Shown here: one piece after another, positions 26,154 through 36,297 of the stretch
How positions within the stretch are numbered: position 1 is the first letter of the stretch
How the letters are laid out: each line of letters opens with the position of its first letter
Assembly (NCBI RefSeq): GCF_005233845.1
Contig: NZ_SZQL01000009.1
Location: 158,282-222,281 of the forward strand
DNA length: 64,000 nt
Origin: Ilyomonas limi
GTDB taxonomy: Bacteria > Bacteroidota > Bacteroidia > Chitinophagales > Chitinophagaceae
Direction of reading: 5' to 3'
The notes under the pieces: model-generated
What the model was told of the DNA's origin: nothing
Databases searched by the model: none
Seen by the model: the letters and a program-made list of their open reading frames with translations, nothing else
Position numbers and translations under genes: made by a program

Positions 26154-28172
26154 TTAATACGCCATCAACTGCTGCACTTTTCCGTCCAGTCTTGCGCTGG
26201 CTAAAAAGTTCTTTTCCAGTTTGATGTTAAACGGCACTGGTGTATCCAACGAAGCACAACGCAATACCGGCGCATCTAATAGTTGAAAACAATGTTCTGC
26301 AATCCAAGCCGCCACTTCGCCACCAATACCACCGGTAAGTGTGTCTTCGTGCAGCACCAGCACTTTGCCGGTGCGTTTTACCGATGTTTGTATAGCTTCG
26401 TAATCTAAAGGTAATAAGGTGCGCAAGTCAAGAATGTCAAAAGAAATATCGGTATGCTGTTGGGCATATTCCAGTGCCCAATGCACACCCAAACCATAGG
26501 TAATGATGCTAATGTCGCTACCTTCCTGCACATGCCGGGCTTTACCAATTTCTACTTCGTAATATTCCACAGGTACTTCACCGCTAATGCTCCGATACAA
26601 GCCTTTATGCTCAAAAAACAGAACCGGATTGGGATCGTTAATAGCTGCAATCAATAATCCCTTGGCATCCATCGGTGTGGATGGATACACCACTTTTAAA
26701 CCGGGTGTATGCACAAACCAGGCTTCGTTGCTTTGACTATGAAAAGGACCTGCACCCACGCTCGCACCCGTTGGCATACGAATTACCACATCAGCATATT
26801 GCCCCCAGCGGTAATGTATTTTGGCAAGGTTATTTACAATTTGCGTAAAGCCTGCCGTTACAAAATCGGCAAACTGCATCTCCATCACACTTTTAAAATC
26901 TTCCAGACTTAAGCCTAAAGCAGTGCCAACTATGGCACTTTCGCACAGCGGTGTATTGCGCACGCGGTCTTTGCCAAACTCATATACAAAACCTTCGGTT
27001 ATTTTAAAAGCGCCGCCGTATTCTGCAATATCCTGCCCCATCAAAATCAAATTGGGATGCTGCTGCATACTTTGCCGTAAGCCTTCTTTAATCGCATCAA
27101 TAAACCGCTTTTCAGCAAATAACTCATTGACAACGGTGCCGGATGAAGCATTACCAATCAATATTACATCCGTTTGCCAGTTACCTTGTGTATAAGGTGC
27201 ATATACATCAGCTAATTCTTCGCTGGTGCTGGGTATAATTTGGGGCGCATTCATGGCTTGCTGTAATTCATCTTCTATGTATTGCTTGATGTCGGCACGT
27301 GTTATCAATACCTCTTTCTCTTTTAATATGCCCTCTTTCAGCAAAAAGTTTTCATAGCTTTTTATCGGGTCTTTTTTGCTCCATTCATCCAGCATTTCCT
27401 GTGGTACATATTTAGTGCCGCTGGCTTCTTCGTGCCCACGCATACGAAAGGTGGCACATTCTACCAAATAAGGCTTTTGCTGTGCAATACAATTTTTACG
27501 CACATTGGTAATGGCTTCTATCACTTCCAATATATTATTGCCATCTATGCGAATGCCCTGTATTCCATAGCCTTTGGCTTTATCCACCAGATGCTCGCAA
27601 CGGTATTGTTCCGTTACCGGGGTGCTTAAGCCATAGTAGTTGTTTTCTATTAAAAAAATGACCGGCAGGTTCCACACAGCAGCCACATTCAGGGCTTCGT
27701 GAAAATCGCCTTCGCTCGTGCCACCATCGCCGGTAAATGCGAGTGATGCTTTATTTTGATTTCTTAATTTATAAGCTAAAGCCGCGCCATCGGCTACTGC
27801 GAGTTGTGGACCCAGGTGCGAAATCATGCCGCAGATATAGTAATCTTTAATACCAAAATGAAAGCTCCTTTCGCGCCCTTTGCTATAGCCTTCTTTGTTG
27901 CCCTGCCATTGCATAAACAGCTTGCGCAATGGCATATTGCGGGTAGTAAAAACACCCAAATTCCGATGCAGTGGCATAATCCACTCGTCCGGCTGCATGG
28001 CATAGGTGCAGCCTACGGCAATTGCTTCCTGGCCAATGCCGCTAAACCATTTGCTGATCTTACCCTGCCGCAGCAGCACCAGCATCTTTTCTTCTATTAG
28101 CCGGGGTAATAACAGTAGTTTATAAATAGCAATAAGCTGATCGTTAGTAAAGTTTTTCCTGTTGAACTGCAT
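26154..28172 (-). CDS. Fused E1 alpha/beta subunit of a 2-oxoacid (branched-chain type) dehydrogenase
   Basis: A protein of 672 residues. The N-terminal half (about 1-320) is E1 alpha, with the thiamine diphosphate motif GDGGTSEGDFHEALNVAAVWNLPVIFLIENN. The C-terminal half (about 340-672) is E1 beta, with GQDIAEYGGAFKITEGF, HSQSNEAWFVHTPGLKVVYPSTPMDAKGLL and LVLHEDTLTGGIGGEVAAWI. Such fusions are standard in Bacteroidota and feed a lipoyl E2, usually for branched-chain 2-oxoacids. These supply branched acyl-CoA primers for iso-fatty acids and degrade Val/Leu/Ile. E2 and E3 are not in the window. A TACTTTAG box (minus, 28205-28198) may be its promoter. Confidence 0.93.
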   Translation of the reverse strand: MQFNRKNFTNDQLIAIYKLLLLPRLIEEKMLVLLRQGKISKWFSGIGQEAIAVGCTYAMQPDEWIMPLHRNLGVFTTRNMPLRKLFMQWQGNKEGYSKGRERSFHFGIKDYYICGMISHLGPQLAVADGAALAYKLRNQNKASLAFTGDGGTSEGDFHEALNVAAVWNLPVIFLIENNYYGLSTPVTEQYRCEHLVDKAKGYGIQGIRIDGNNILEVIEAITNVRKNCIAQQKPYLVECATFRMRGHEEASGTKYVPQEMLDEWSKKDPIKSYENFLLKEGILKEKEVLITRADIKQYIEDELQQAMNAPQIIPSTSEELADVYAPYTQGNWQTDVILIGNASSGTVVNELFAEKRFIDAIKEGLRQSMQQHPNLILMGQDIAEYGGAFKITEGFVYEFGKDRVRNTPLCESAIVGTALGLSLEDFKSVMEMQFADFVTAGFTQIVNNLAKIHYRWGQYADVVIRMPTGASVGAGPFHSQSNEAWFVHTPGLKVVYPSTPMDAKGLLIAAINDPNPVLFFEHKGLYRSISGEVPVEYYEVEIGKARHVQEGSDISIITYGLGVHWALEYAQQHTDISFDILDLRTLLPLDYEAIQTSVKRTGKVLVLHEDTLTGGIGGEVAAWIAEHCFQLLDAPVLRCASLDTPVPFNIKLEKNFLASARLDGKVQQLMAY

Positions 28173-28644
28173 GGGTAGCCTTGTGAATTGTAGGGGCTAA
28201 AGTAAGAAAAGTTGAGTGGGTTGGAGAATGCTTGTGTAATTCGTAAGTCTGAACTATGCACTAAGCTAATGCAATCAGATTACCGTATTTAAACTGAATA
28301 ATGTCTGTATTTTTCGTCATTGCGAGCGTCAGCGAAGCAATCTGTGGACAGTAGCAAAATTAAAATAAGCCTGCAATGGGTTGAACTTATATGCTTTTTG
28401 ATAAAGCGCTCAATAAGTCATAAATATTGGTTTAAACTATTAACAGATTGCTTCGCTGTCGCTCGCAATGACAAGGTGCGCACAGGTGTTGCAGTGAGTG
28501 ACACGCCAACAGCCAATAACAGCACTATAGCCTGTTCCATAAAAAACAAAACACCGCAAATGTTTTCAACTGCTACCAAATACTTTGAAGTTATTGTAAG
28601 TATGTTCCCTTCCCCACTGTGGAGAAGGATACAGGGAATGAGGG
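28173..28644. other. Intergenic region carrying a REP/MITE-like element
   Basis: The 472-bp gap between the E1 dehydrogenase and the M23 peptidase gene contains the inverted-repeat element at 28316-28472. The rest is AT-rich with no credible gene. Confidence 0.5.
28316..28472. mobile_element. MITE/REP-like element with 30-bp terminal inverted repeats
   Basis: Left end 28316-28345 (GTCATTGCGAGCGTCAGCGA then AGCAATCTGT) and right end 28443-28472 are inverted copies with a single mismatch. The interior is about 97 bp and non-coding. The end sequence (CATTGCGAGCG-AGCGAAGCAATC) belongs to a word family found as dispersed repeats in many bacterial genomes. No transposase is inside, so it must be moved in trans, if at all. 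Confidence 0.8.
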
Positions 28645-29616
28645 CTAATCAAAGCTCTGGTTGCTCGCCGATGCCAGCTTCAACAAACGGTCGTATTGTT
28701 CCGGTGTTAAATCGTTATAAAAGAAATACACCGGATCAACGGGGGTACCGTATTTATGCACTTCGTAGTGGCAGTGCGGGCCAGTGCTTTTGCCGGTGCT
28801 GCCCACCCAGCCAATCACTTCGCCGCGCTTTACTTTTTTTCCTGCCCGCACTTTGATGCGCACCATGTGTCCATACAACGTTTCGTAACCATAGCCGTGA
28901 TTGATAACCACGTGGTTGCCATATCCCCCTTCGTTAAAGCTCGCTTCCTTTACAGTGCCGTTGGCAGTAGCATAAATAGGCGTGCCCACAGGTGCGGCAA
29001 AGTCAAGCCCCGCATGTAATTTGGTTACTTTATACACCGGATCTATACGATAGCCAAAGCCTGAGGCAATACGCGTTAAATTTTTATTGCTTACCGGCTG
29101 TATGGCAGGAATGGCAGCCAGCAACTGCTCCTTGTTTTTCACCATGTCGCTAATATCATCATAGCTCTTTTGCTGGTAGGCAATGCGTTTTGCCAACGTA
29201 TTTACCTGTCCGGTAATGCTTTTTACCAGCGCATCTTCGCTCATGCTTTGCACCAGTTTTACTTCTTTGGTTTTTTCTATGGCTTTCAGGCGTGCACTAT
29301 CAGGTATCGGCTGTGCCTCAAAGATGGCGCGATATACATTGTTATCGCGGTTTTCCAGTTCTGCCATTTGTTGCTGTAATTGTTGTAATTGCTGGCTAAG
29401 CACTGCATAATCTTCGCGCATGTCTTCATTTTGCTGTTGAAGTAACTTTTCCTTTGGAGATTGTATATATTTAAAAGCAATAGCCACAATAATAGCCGCT
29501 GATACTACTACCGTTGCCAGAAAAGCAAACACGCGCAGCAGTTTTACCCGCAACGGCGTTACCAGCTTTTCGTAGCGTAGTGTATGCGTATTATAGAAAT
29601 ATTTGATTTTTTTCAT
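28645..29616 (-). CDS. M23 family metallopeptidase (murein endopeptidase-like)
   Basis: A protein of 323 residues. It has a short cytoplasmic N-terminus, one transmembrane helix at about 26-48, a coiled coil (about 55-90, LSQQLQQLQQQMAELENRD), and a C-terminal LytM/M23 domain from about residue 185. Zinc ligands are visible: HAGLDF (His 201, Asp 205) and HCHYEV (His 281, His 283). It should cut peptidoglycan cross-links in the periplasm while anchored in the inner membrane. The layout of helix, coiled coil and LytM is that of peptidoglycan remodelling or division-associated proteins. The gene is monocistronic and divergent from alaS. Confidence 0.93.
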   Translation of the reverse strand: MKKIKYFYNTHTLRYEKLVTPLRVKLLRVFAFLATVVVSAAIIVAIAFKYIQSPKEKLLQQQNEDMREDYAVLSQQLQQLQQQMAELENRDNNVYRAIFEAQPIPDSARLKAIEKTKEVKLVQSMSEDALVKSITGQVNTLAKRIAYQQKSYDDISDMVKNKEQLLAAIPAIQPVSNKNLTRIASGFGYRIDPVYKVTKLHAGLDFAAPVGTPIYATANGTVKEASFNEGGYGNHVVINHGYGYETLYGHMVRIKVRAGKKVKRGEVIGWVGSTGKSTGPHCHYEVHKYGTPVDPVYFFYNDLTPEQYDRLLKLASASNQSFD

Positions 29617-29781
29617 AGTTTTTGAGAAGCTGCAAACTAAGCGCAGTTGACAGACGATAGTTGTTAGACGACCGTTAAAGAAACACGATACTTACCTTTT
29701 GTATATGCTAAAACATATTTATTAAGCTGCCATCTGTCACCCGGCACCTGTTATCTATACGTATTCCTCACCCCTAATTCC

Positions 29782-29789
29782 TACCTTTG
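29782..29789 (+). promoter_or_regulatory. Candidate -7 box for alaS
   Basis: TACCTTTG matches TAnnTTTG and ends 54 bp before the alaS ATG at 29844. No clear -33 TTG. Confidence 0.5.
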
Positions 29790-29843
29790 CCGGCCGTTTT
29801 CAAATCATTCAAAGATAACGGCATTTTAAAAGATATATTTTCT

Positions 29844-32468
29844 ATGACTTCTTCCGAAATACGACAAGCATTTCTTAATTTTTTTAAAAGCAAAGGTCAC
29901 ACGATTGTGCCTTCGGCGCCAATTGTGGTAAAAAATGACCCGACACTTTTATTTACCAACGCGGGCATGAACCAGTTTAAAGATTATTTTTTAGGCAACA
30001 AAACACCCGAACATAAATGCATTGCAGATACGCAAAAATGCCTGCGTGTAAGCGGCAAGCACAACGACCTGGAAGAAGTAGGCGTAGATACCTACCACCA
30101 CACCATGTTTGAAATGTTGGGCAACTGGAGCTTTGGCGATTATTTTAAAAAAGAAGCTATTGCGTGGAGCTGGGAATTATTGACAGAAGTGTATCAACTG
30201 GATAAGGACCGCTTGTATGTAACTATTTTTGAAGGGGATGCAAAAGAAGGCCTGAAAAAAGACGAAGAAGCCTTTAACGAATGGAAAAAGTATGTGCCGG
30301 AAGAGCGGATTTTATTGGGCAATAAAAAGGATAATTTTTGGGAGATGGGCGATACCGGTCCCTGTGGACCTTCGAGCGAAATACATTTTGATAGCCGCAG
30401 CGATGAAGAGCGAAAAAGGGTAAATGGTGCTACTTTAGTGAATGCCGACAATCCGCAGGTGATTGAGATTTGGAATAATGTATTCATCCAGTTTAACCGT
30501 ATGAAAGATGGTTCGCTGGAGCTGTTGCCCTCTAAAAATGTAGATACGGGAATGGGCTTTGAGCGCCTGGTGCGCGTGATACAGGGCAAACAAAGCAACT
30601 ACGATACCGATGTATTTAGCGGAACAATAAAGGAAATAGAAAAGATAACCGGCAAGCAGTATGATGGCAGCGATAGCAAGCAGGCCATTGCTTTTAGAGT
30701 GTTGGCCGATCATATCCGCGCCATTGCTTTTACTATTGCAGACGGGCAGTTACCTTCTAATACCGGCGCCGGCTATGTGATACGAAGAATCTTACGCCGT
30801 GCAGTTCGCTATTATTATTCTTATTTAGATTATAAGCAACCATTGTTGTTTCAATTAGTACCTGTAATTGCAAAGCAGTTTGAGCAGGTGTTTCCAGAGT
30901 TGCAACAGCAGGCGGATTTTGTAAGCAAAGTAGTGAAGGAGGAGGAAGATGCGTTTTTAAGAACGCTGGAGAAAGGAATTGCTAAGTTTAATGATATTGT
31001 TGATCCGAAACATTTTATGGTTGAGCCTACAAAAAGAATTGGAGGTATTTCTGCTTTTATATTAAATGACACTTATGGCTTTCCGATAGACCTTACTCAA
31101 TTAATGGCTAAAGAAATAGGTTGGGAAGTAGATATGCAAGGCTATGAAGAAGCCTTGCAACAACAAAAAAACCGTTCACGTGCAGCAACAGCTATCGATA
31201 CAGAAGATTGGGTTTTATTACATGATAATTCTTTAAATGAATTTGTTGGATATGATAGCTTAGAAGTAAATACAAGAGTAAATCAGTATCGAAAAGTAAA
31301 AATAAAAGGTAAAGACCTTTATCAAATTGTATTACAAAAAACACCTTTCTATGCTGAAAGCGGCGGACAGGTTGGTGATAAAGGAAAATTGATATTTGGC
31401 AATGAAGAAATTGATGTTATTGATACAAAGAAAGAGAACAATTTAATCATCCAATTTACGGAAAAACTTCCTGCTGTTATTGGTGGTGAAGTAACCGCTA
31501 TTGTTCCAAGAGGGCGAAGGCAAGATATTGCGGTACACCACAGTGCTACGCATTTATTACATGCGGCTTTGCGCAAAGTATTAGGTACGCACGTAGCACA
31601 AAAAGGTTCATTGGTAAATAATGAATATCTGCGTTTCGACTTCTCGCATTTTGCCAAAGTAACCGATGAGGAAATTACGCAAATAGAAGCTATTGTAAAT
31701 GAAAAAATAAGGGAAAATATTCCGGTTATCATCAAATACATGAATAGAGAAGAGGCTATGCAAACCGGTGCTATGGCTTTATTTGGTGAGAAATACGGCG
31801 ATGTGGTGCGGGTAGTAACAATCGATCCAAGTTATTCAATTGAACTGTGTGGTGGTACGCATGTAGGTGCCACCGGCGAGTTAGGCTTTTTTAAAATAAA
31901 ACATGAAACCGCAGTAGCTGCTGGTGTACGCCGCATAGAAGCTGTGACCGGTAAAGCCGCAGAGGATTTTGTAGATGAACAATTAGCTGAGTTAAACATT
32001 GCAAAAGCTGCACTCAGAAATCCAAAGCAATTAAGCAAGAGCATTGAAAGTTTATTGGCTGAACAAAGTGAACTAAAGAAAAAATTAGAATCGCTGGAAG
32101 CAAAACTATCGAACAACCTGGAAGGTGAGTTACTGCAAAAAGCAACTACCATTAGCGACATTACCTTTATTGGCGGAACAGTAGAGGTAAGCAGTGCCGA
32201 TGTGTTGAAGAAATTAGCTAACGATCTATCTAAAAAAGCAAACGGTGCAATAGTGCTTTGCGCCAGTATCAACAGCAAGGCATCGGTTGCAGTTGCTTTG
32301 GATGAAAGCTTACTTAGCAAAGGATTAGATGCGAATAAAATTATTAAAGAACAAATTGCTCCGTTGATAAAGGGTGGCGGTGGCGGACAAAAAACGCTGG
32401 CTACCGCTGGCGGACAAGACAGCAGTAACTTTCAACAGGTGATTGATAGAGTAAAAGGCTTATTATAA
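29844..32468 (+). CDS. alaS: Alanyl-tRNA synthetase
   Basis: A protein of 874 residues. The class II catalytic domain comes first (MTSSEIRQAFLNFFKSKGHT, then FTNAGMNQFKDYFLG, DTYHHTMFEMLGNWSFGDYF). The tRNA-binding and editing domains follow, with zinc-binding HHSATHLLHAALR and CGGTHVGATGELG, and a C-terminal C-Ala domain ending GGGGGQKTLATAGG. It charges tRNA-Ala and edits Ser/Gly mischarging. I use the ATG at 29844, where the conserved N-terminus begins; the frame is open 19 codons further to a TTG, but that overlaps the -7 box. A strong terminator follows. Confidence 0.97.
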   Translation: MTSSEIRQAFLNFFKSKGHTIVPSAPIVVKNDPTLLFTNAGMNQFKDYFLGNKTPEHKCIADTQKCLRVSGKHNDLEEVGVDTYHHTMFEMLGNWSFGDYFKKEAIAWSWELLTEVYQLDKDRLYVTIFEGDAKEGLKKDEEAFNEWKKYVPEERILLGNKKDNFWEMGDTGPCGPSSEIHFDSRSDEERKRVNGATLVNADNPQVIEIWNNVFIQFNRMKDGSLELLPSKNVDTGMGFERLVRVIQGKQSNYDTDVFSGTIKEIEKITGKQYDGSDSKQAIAFRVLADHIRAIAFTIADGQLPSNTGAGYVIRRILRRAVRYYYSYLDYKQPLLFQLVPVIAKQFEQVFPELQQQADFVSKVVKEEEDAFLRTLEKGIAKFNDIVDPKHFMVEPTKRIGGISAFILNDTYGFPIDLTQLMAKEIGWEVDMQGYEEALQQQKNRSRAATAIDTEDWVLLHDNSLNEFVGYDSLEVNTRVNQYRKVKIKGKDLYQIVLQKTPFYAESGGQVGDKGKLIFGNEEIDVIDTKKENNLIIQFTEKLPAVIGGEVTAIVPRGRRQDIAVHHSATHLLHAALRKVLGTHVAQKGSLVNNEYLRFDFSHFAKVTDEEITQIEAIVNEKIRENIPVIIKYMNREEAMQTGAMALFGEKYGDVVRVVTIDPSYSIELCGGTHVGATGELGFFKIKHETAVAAGVRRIEAVTGKAAEDFVDEQLAELNIAKAALRNPKQLSKSIESLLAEQSELKKKLESLEAKLSNNLEGELLQKATTISDITFIGGTVEVSSADVLKKLANDLSKKANGAIVLCASINSKASVAVALDESLLSKGLDANKIIKEQIAPLIKGGGGGQKTLATAGGQDSSNFQQVIDRVKGLL

Positions 32469-32495
32469 ATTTTATTTTATAATACTCACTTTATA

Positions 32496-32532
32496 AAAAG
32501 CTCCGAACCTTTTAGCAGTTCGGAGCTTTTTA
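32496..32532. terminator. Bidirectional intrinsic terminator
   Basis: AAAAAGCTCCGAAC and GTTCGGAGCTTTTT form a perfect 14-bp stem with flanking A and T runs between the convergent alaS and SDR genes. Confidence 0.93.
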
Positions 32533-32533
32533 T

Positions 32534-33271
32534 TTACCATCTGTTAAGCACATCAAACATCTCCTGTGGTTTTGCCCGCAGGTTGGCTGTTGTACCAATA
32601 GCAGCTTCATATATATCATTTTGCAAAGCATCAATCACCTGGCTTGCAAATTCATTTACATCCATACCGCCATGTGTGCTGGTTTTATCTTCTCTATGCT
32701 CATATCCTAATTCTGTATCTACACTAGGTGGTACTATTTCAAATACCTTTATCGTGGTGTTTCTCAACTGATACCGCAACGATAAAGTAAGCGAATGAAT
32801 AGCGGCTTTGGTGGCACTATACACAGCAGCAACAGCCAGCGGTACAAAGGCAAGCCCCGATGAAATATTGATGATAGCTGCACTTTCTTTGCGTGATAAA
32901 TAACTCGTAAATAATTGGATAAAATGAATAGGCGCAATAAAATTGATTTCTGTTTCTTTTCGTATGTTGGCAAGATCGCCGGTGCGCAAAAAGTCGGTGT
33001 GCAACTGTACACCGGCATTATTAATGAGTATATTTATTTCGGGATAATTTTGAAAAATCCATTCTGTTAAATCTACACGTTGCTGTGCATCGGCTATATC
33101 ACATACCTTAGTAACAATGCCCGCGTTCACTCTCCTTATTTCCTCCAGTCGCTCTGCTCTCCTGCCACAAATAATCACTTTATTGTTTAGCATATTGAGT
33201 TGCTTGGCCAATGCCAATCCGATGCCTGAAGTGCCGCCGGTGATCAAAATGGTGTTGCCGGTAAGATTCAT
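32534..33271 (-). CDS. Short-chain dehydrogenase/reductase (DltE-like)
   Basis: A protein of 245 residues with a classical SDR Rossmann fold. The cofactor motif is TGGTSGIGLALA (residues 11-22), then NNAG, and the catalytic Ser-Tyr-Lys set INISSGLAF and YSATKAA. Loop features (VPPSVDTELGYEH) resemble the DltE/YohF-type oxidoreductases. The substrate cannot be assigned. It is a solitary gene convergent with alaS. Confidence 0.9.
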   Translation of the reverse strand: MNLTGNTILITGGTSGIGLALAKQLNMLNNKVIICGRRAERLEEIRRVNAGIVTKVCDIADAQQRVDLTEWIFQNYPEINILINNAGVQLHTDFLRTGDLANIRKETEINFIAPIHFIQLFTSYLSRKESAAIINISSGLAFVPLAVAAVYSATKAAIHSLTLSLRYQLRNTTIKVFEIVPPSVDTELGYEHREDKTSTHGGMDVNEFASQVIDALQNDIYEAAIGTTANLRAKPQEMFDVLNRW

Positions 33272-33858
33272 AGGTTGTATCTTTTATTGTGCAGGTTAAT
33301 GCTTCAAAAAAGCTGCCAGCAAGTAATATCTTTTAAGCAATCTGAGGGTTACAGAAAGATAAATAGGCTATCAATAGTGATTATGTGCCAGGCACAGATT
33401 GCTTTACTTCACCTTCCTGCCGGTAGCTTTGGCTTACTGCAATTTTGAAATCTCTTTTTAATATGGAAGTTTAATCCATTCTTCAGGTGTTAGCGCAGCG
33501 TACCCCGAAGAACGTAGGAAAAAAGTTAGAAATTAAGATAGGTAATTGGACAACATTTTTTAATGGTAGGTGTATCATCCACCAGTAGCATTAAGTTCGG
33601 TTGGGCACACCGGGCAGTAGAGAAACTACCTTTGTTGAAAGCTGGCTTTTATTCGTCAAACTGCAATTTTTGCGAGAGTTCTCTTTAACTCCTTTATTGC
33701 TTTTGCGCCTTTGCCGGTGTACTTTACCAGCAGAGGCAAAAACTTCCAAAGGCCACCTATCCCTTATGCCTATTAACCTATAAAAGACAGGTGTACACCA
33801 ACTTCTCATTATATTTAAGGCGCGTAATCATCATTACAAAATCTAACATTACATACCA
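33272..33858. other. 587-bp intergenic region, no gene recognised
   Basis: The gap separates the divergent SDR and GH127 genes. Short open frames exist on both strands around 33590-33810 but have low-complexity composition and no start context or family resemblance. No tRNA, strong hairpin or clear -7 box was found. Confidence 0.4.
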
Positions 33859-36297
33859 TTGAAAACGAGCTCAAAAAAGTACCGTACAATCATTAAGATG
33901 GGTGTTGTTTGCATTACACCTATCCTTTTCCTTGCTAATTCCTTCGCACAATATTCACCTCATAAATTTACCATTGCTGAAGCGGTAAAGCCCAAAGTGC
34001 AATCTTTTCCATTAGGTGAAGTAGAGATAACCGATGCATTGTTCCGTAAGGCAAAAGATAAAGACCATGCTTACCTCTTACAATGGAATTGCGACAGCCT
34101 CCTGTATTGGCACCGCAAGGCAGCCGGACTCAAGCCAAAAGTACCGGGGCACTATGGTGGCTGGGAAGGGGGCGGCAGCAATATTTTAGGGCATTATCTT
34201 ACTGCTCTCTCCCTTATGTATGCCACTACCAAAGACCAGCAACTGCTCAATAGAATCAATTATATTGTTGATGAATTAGCCTTATGCCAGCAGAACGCAA
34301 AAACAGGTGCTGTTTTCAACGGACCGGGCTTTAAAGAAGCCTTTGAAGAAATGCGGAAAGGCAACTTCAACTTCCGGCTCGTGGGTCCTGAATTTCCGGT
34401 AGTAAATGGCGGAAATTATTTTTATGGAATACATAAAAATATTGCAGGCTTAAGAGATGCTTATCTTTTAGCCAATAACCAAAAGGCAAAAGAAGTATTG
34501 GTTAAGTATGTAAACTGGATTGATGATTTTGTGAACGCCGTTCCAACAGAAAAGTTTCAGGAAGTGCTGAATGTAGAACATGGCGGTATGGCAGAAGTAA
34601 TTGCAGATGTATATGGCATTACGGGCGATAAAAAGTATGCAGCCCTCTCCAAAAAGTTTGTACAGCGCCGGATGGCCAACCCCATTGCACAGGGAATAGA
34701 CATGCTGTATCCGCAACATGCCAATGCAAAAATTCCGCAGTTTGTTGGTTATGGCAGAATGTACGAATGGATGGGCAACGATGCAGACAGTGCAGGCAGA
34801 TCTGCCTTTAAGTTTTGGGACATCGTAACCGAAGATCATACGTTGGTAAATGGTGGCAATAGCGAGTATGAACGTTTTGGTCCGGCAGCGCAGATATCGC
34901 AACGCATTGGCATGAGTTCTTCCGAAACCTGCAACACGTACAACATGCTCAAGCTAAGCCATGAGTTGTACGAACTTACAGGCCATACAAAGTATATGGA
35001 TTACTACGAACGTGCCTTTTACAATCACATACTTGCCTCGCTGGATGATGAAGGCATGTTTTGTTATTATGTATCTACAAAGCCGGGCTGGTTTAAAACC
35101 TTCAGCACACCATTTAATTCCAACTGGTGTTGTGTAGGTACCGGCATGGAAAACCCTGGTAAATACGAGCAGGACATTTATGCGCATGATGATAAGAATA
35201 TTTATGTCAATCTCTTTATTTCTTCTACTGTCAACTGGAAAGAACAGGGATTAATTCTAAAGCAACAAACCACCTTTCCACAAAGCGATACCGTATATCT
35301 GAGTGTAGAAAAGGCGGGCAAGGGAGTGGGCATACAATTCAGGCAGCCATCATGGCTCAGCGGAGCGGCGCAAATTTGGGTAAACAATACAGCGCAACCC
35401 ATTACTGTAAAAGATAGCTATCTTACCATTCCTCATCCATTGAATAAAGGGGATAAAATACGCCTTATTTTACCAATGAGTTTACGGGTAGAAGAAGCCC
35501 CCGATAATCCAACGGTTGGCGCTATTTTGTATGGTCCTGTTTTACTTGCCGGTGAATTAGGAAGAAAAGGTATAGAGCATTTAAATCAGCAAGCGAATGA
35601 AATGTGGGATCTCAAAAACAATCCTGAGTTAAAAGATATTCCGGTGCTCATAGGTGATAAAAAACATCCCGAAAACTGGATAACGAGCGTACCGGCACAA
35701 CCACTAACATTCACTGCTAAATCGTTGGATAATAAAGACATTGTTTTAAGTCCTTTTTACAAGGTAACTAACCAGCGTTATTCCGTTTACTGGGATATGT
35801 TTTCCAACCAGCAATGGCAGGATTACCAGCATTATAAAAAGAGTTACCTGAGAGATGAAGTAATACCGGGAGATACTGATAGCGAGATAGCTCATCAACT
35901 ACAAAGTAAAAACGACACTATCGAAAACATCTATTTCAAAACCTGCCGTACTGCAAAAGAAGGCGGGCAATTTTCCTACAACCTGAAGGCTGCAACAAAC
36001 GAACCTTTATTCCTCGTAGTGAAATACTGGGGCGGCGGCTGGGGGCCCGATCCTTCGGGCATGTTGGACATTTATGTAGAAAATGTAAAGCTTGCAACAC
36101 ATGATCTCGGCAACAAACTGCACGAGACTACCTTTTACGATTTGAATTATGCTATACCTGTTCAGCTAACAGAAGATAAGGAGAAAGTCGATGTAACATT
36201 TAAAGCAAAAAATGGAAAGCTGGAAAGTGGCGTATTCGAATGTAAGTTGGTTACTGCACAAGGACTGGTCTTTAAAGATTTGTTGAAAGATCAGTAG
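33859..36297 (+). CDS. Glycoside hydrolase family 127 (beta-L-arabinofuranosidase-like)
   Basis: A protein of 812 residues. The signal peptide (about 1-30, ending ANSFAQ) argues for the TTG start at 33859, since the next Met (residue 14) would give an uncharged N-region. The (alpha/alpha)6 barrel carries the GH127 metal set: Glu 356 and Cys 358 in SSSETCNTYNM, and Cys 424-Cys 425 in NWCCVGTGMENPGKY. These match the zinc site and cysteine nucleophile of Bifidobacterium HypBA1. The C-terminus holds beta-sandwich domains (GGGWGPDPSGMLDIYVE). It probably removes beta-L-arabinofuranose from plant glycans in the periplasm. It is a single gene without SusC/D neighbours. Confidence 0.9.
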   Translation: MKTSSKKYRTIIKMGVVCITPILFLANSFAQYSPHKFTIAEAVKPKVQSFPLGEVEITDALFRKAKDKDHAYLLQWNCDSLLYWHRKAAGLKPKVPGHYGGWEGGGSNILGHYLTALSLMYATTKDQQLLNRINYIVDELALCQQNAKTGAVFNGPGFKEAFEEMRKGNFNFRLVGPEFPVVNGGNYFYGIHKNIAGLRDAYLLANNQKAKEVLVKYVNWIDDFVNAVPTEKFQEVLNVEHGGMAEVIADVYGITGDKKYAALSKKFVQRRMANPIAQGIDMLYPQHANAKIPQFVGYGRMYEWMGNDADSAGRSAFKFWDIVTEDHTLVNGGNSEYERFGPAAQISQRIGMSSSETCNTYNMLKLSHELYELTGHTKYMDYYERAFYNHILASLDDEGMFCYYVSTKPGWFKTFSTPFNSNWCCVGTGMENPGKYEQDIYAHDDKNIYVNLFISSTVNWKEQGLILKQQTTFPQSDTVYLSVEKAGKGVGIQFRQPSWLSGAAQIWVNNTAQPITVKDSYLTIPHPLNKGDKIRLILPMSLRVEEAPDNPTVGAILYGPVLLAGELGRKGIEHLNQQANEMWDLKNNPELKDIPVLIGDKKHPENWITSVPAQPLTFTAKSLDNKDIVLSPFYKVTNQRYSVYWDMFSNQQWQDYQHYKKSYLRDEVIPGDTDSEIAHQLQSKNDTIENIYFKTCRTAKEGGQFSYNLKAATNEPLFLVVKYWGGGWGPDPSGMLDIYVENVKLATHDLGNKLHETTFYDLNYAIPVQLTEDKEKVDVTFKAKNGKLESGVFECKLVTAQGLVFKDLLKDQ

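Noticed and set aside
31349-32320. Long minus-strand open frames opposite alaS
   Set aside because: They are antisense to strongly conserved alaS coding sequence and are Ser/Phe/Cys-rich low-complexity translations.
33591-33809. Possible small genes in the spacer before GH127, on both strands
   Set aside because: Overlapping frames on both strands with no start context and no family resemblance; most likely non-coding.
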